From assembly GCA_003242645.1 (NCBI GenBank), contig QGVC01000201.1, forward strand, positions 1-6,670: a stretch of DNA of 6,670 nt, written 5' to 3'. The DNA comes from Pseudomonadota bacterium. GTDB taxonomy: Bacteria > Pseudomonadota > Alphaproteobacteria > Rhizobiales > Hyphomicrobiaceae. Within the stretch, counting starts at the first letter, position 1. Each line of letters opens with the position of its first letter. A program made the translations under genes and the position numbers. Below are positions 6,294 through 6,670 of this stretch, in pieces. The notes below the pieces were generated by a model that was not told the origin of the DNA, ran no database searches, and saw only the letters and a list, made by a program, of their open reading frames with translations.

Positions 6294-6670
6294 ATGCCGA
6301 AACGCACCGATATCGAGTCCATCCTGATCATAGGCGCGGGTCCCATCGTCATTGGACAGGCGTGCGAGTTCGACTACTCCGGCACCCAGGCCTGTAAGGC
6401 CCTGAAAGCCGAGGGGTATCGGATCATTTTGGTCAACTCCAATCCGGCCACCATCATGACGGACCCGGAGCTGGCCGACGCCACCTACATTGAGCCGATC
6501 ACGCCCGAGATCGTCGCCAAGATCATCGCCGCCGAGCGCCCGGATGCGCTGCTGCCGACCATGGGCGGACAGACAGCGCTTAACACGGCAATGGCGCTGC
6601 ACAAACAGGGAGTCCTGGGAGAGTACGGCGTCGAGATGATCGGGGCGCGTGCCGAGGCCATCCACAAGGC
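6294..6670 (+). CDS. carB: Carbamoyl phosphate synthetase large subunit (3'-truncated by the window edge)
   Basis: CarB makes carbamoyl phosphate from bicarbonate, ammonia (channelled from glutamine by CarA) and two ATP, feeding arginine and pyrimidine synthesis. The first 125 residues of about 1,100 are visible and cover the N-terminal pre-ATP-grasp domain: [20 protein letters not shown] (14-33), [13 protein letters not shown] (46-58), ADATYIEPI (61-69) and [11 protein letters not shown] (87-97). These are nearly invariant in the family. The ATG at 6294 gives the family-typical start [16 protein letters not shown]. An in-frame TAA at 6273 rules out a longer form. The ribosome site is weak (TGGA about 11 bases upstream). 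carA is not adjacent upstream, which is common in alphaproteobacteria. Confidence 0.97.
   Translation, partial: MPKRTDIESILIIGAGPIVIGQACEFDYSGTQACKALKAEGYRIILVNSNPATIMTDPELADATYIEPITPEIVAKIIAAERPDALLPTMGGQTALNTAMALHKQGVLGEYGVEMIGARAEAIHK

Noticed and set aside
6228..6665. 145-codon minus-strand frame opposite the start of carB
   Set aside because: It is antisense to strongly conserved CarB coding sequence. The Gly/Asp/Arg-rich translation has no family resemblance.

Overview
The window reads as chromosomal DNA of a GC-rich alphaproteobacterium, most likely of the Hyphomicrobiales. The evidence is the ftsH-folP order, an FtsH tail rich in Gly/Pro/Arg, a long N-terminal extension on FolP of a kind I recall from alphaproteobacteria, a carB without an adjacent carA, and an EcfG-type (general stress response) promoter. 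No mobile element, CRISPR array, tRNA or rRNA is visible, and the protein-coding content is ordinary core and accessory metabolism.

Layout. 1-1455 (+) is the 3' three quarters of ftsH, closed by a strong intrinsic terminator (1479-1513). folP (+, 1598-2680) follows. It converges, with a 20-base gap, on a leftward series of four minus-strand genes: a class III, GSAM-like aminotransferase (2701-4086), a small secreted c-type cytochrome (4150-4479), a stand-alone cyclic-nucleotide-binding-domain protein (4754-5194) and a LysE/RhtB exporter (5422-6033). A 260-base divergent region then leads to the start of carB (+, 6294 to the window edge).

The most interesting part is the gap 4480-4753, which holds no protein gene. 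On the + strand it contains GGAAC, 16 bases, then CGTT (4630-4654), which matches the promoter of the alphaproteobacterial stress sigma factor EcfG. About seven bases downstream starts a sequence that can form an 11-bp hairpin with a CCCCC loop (4663-4700). A 9-bp terminator hairpin with a CCCCCC loop and a U-rich tail follows (4703-4745). Together these predict an ~85-nt stress-induced small RNA with two C-rich, anti-Shine-Dalgarno-like loops, similar in design to Caulobacter GsrN. It would be transcribed toward the cyclic-nucleotide-binding gene and would end 8 bases from that gene's stop codon.

The genes do not form one pathway. ftsH (membrane protein quality control), folP (folate) and carB (arginine/pyrimidine) are housekeeping genes. 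The minus-strand genes look like accessory functions, and only the cytochrome and aminotransferase (70 bases apart) are spaced like a possible operon.
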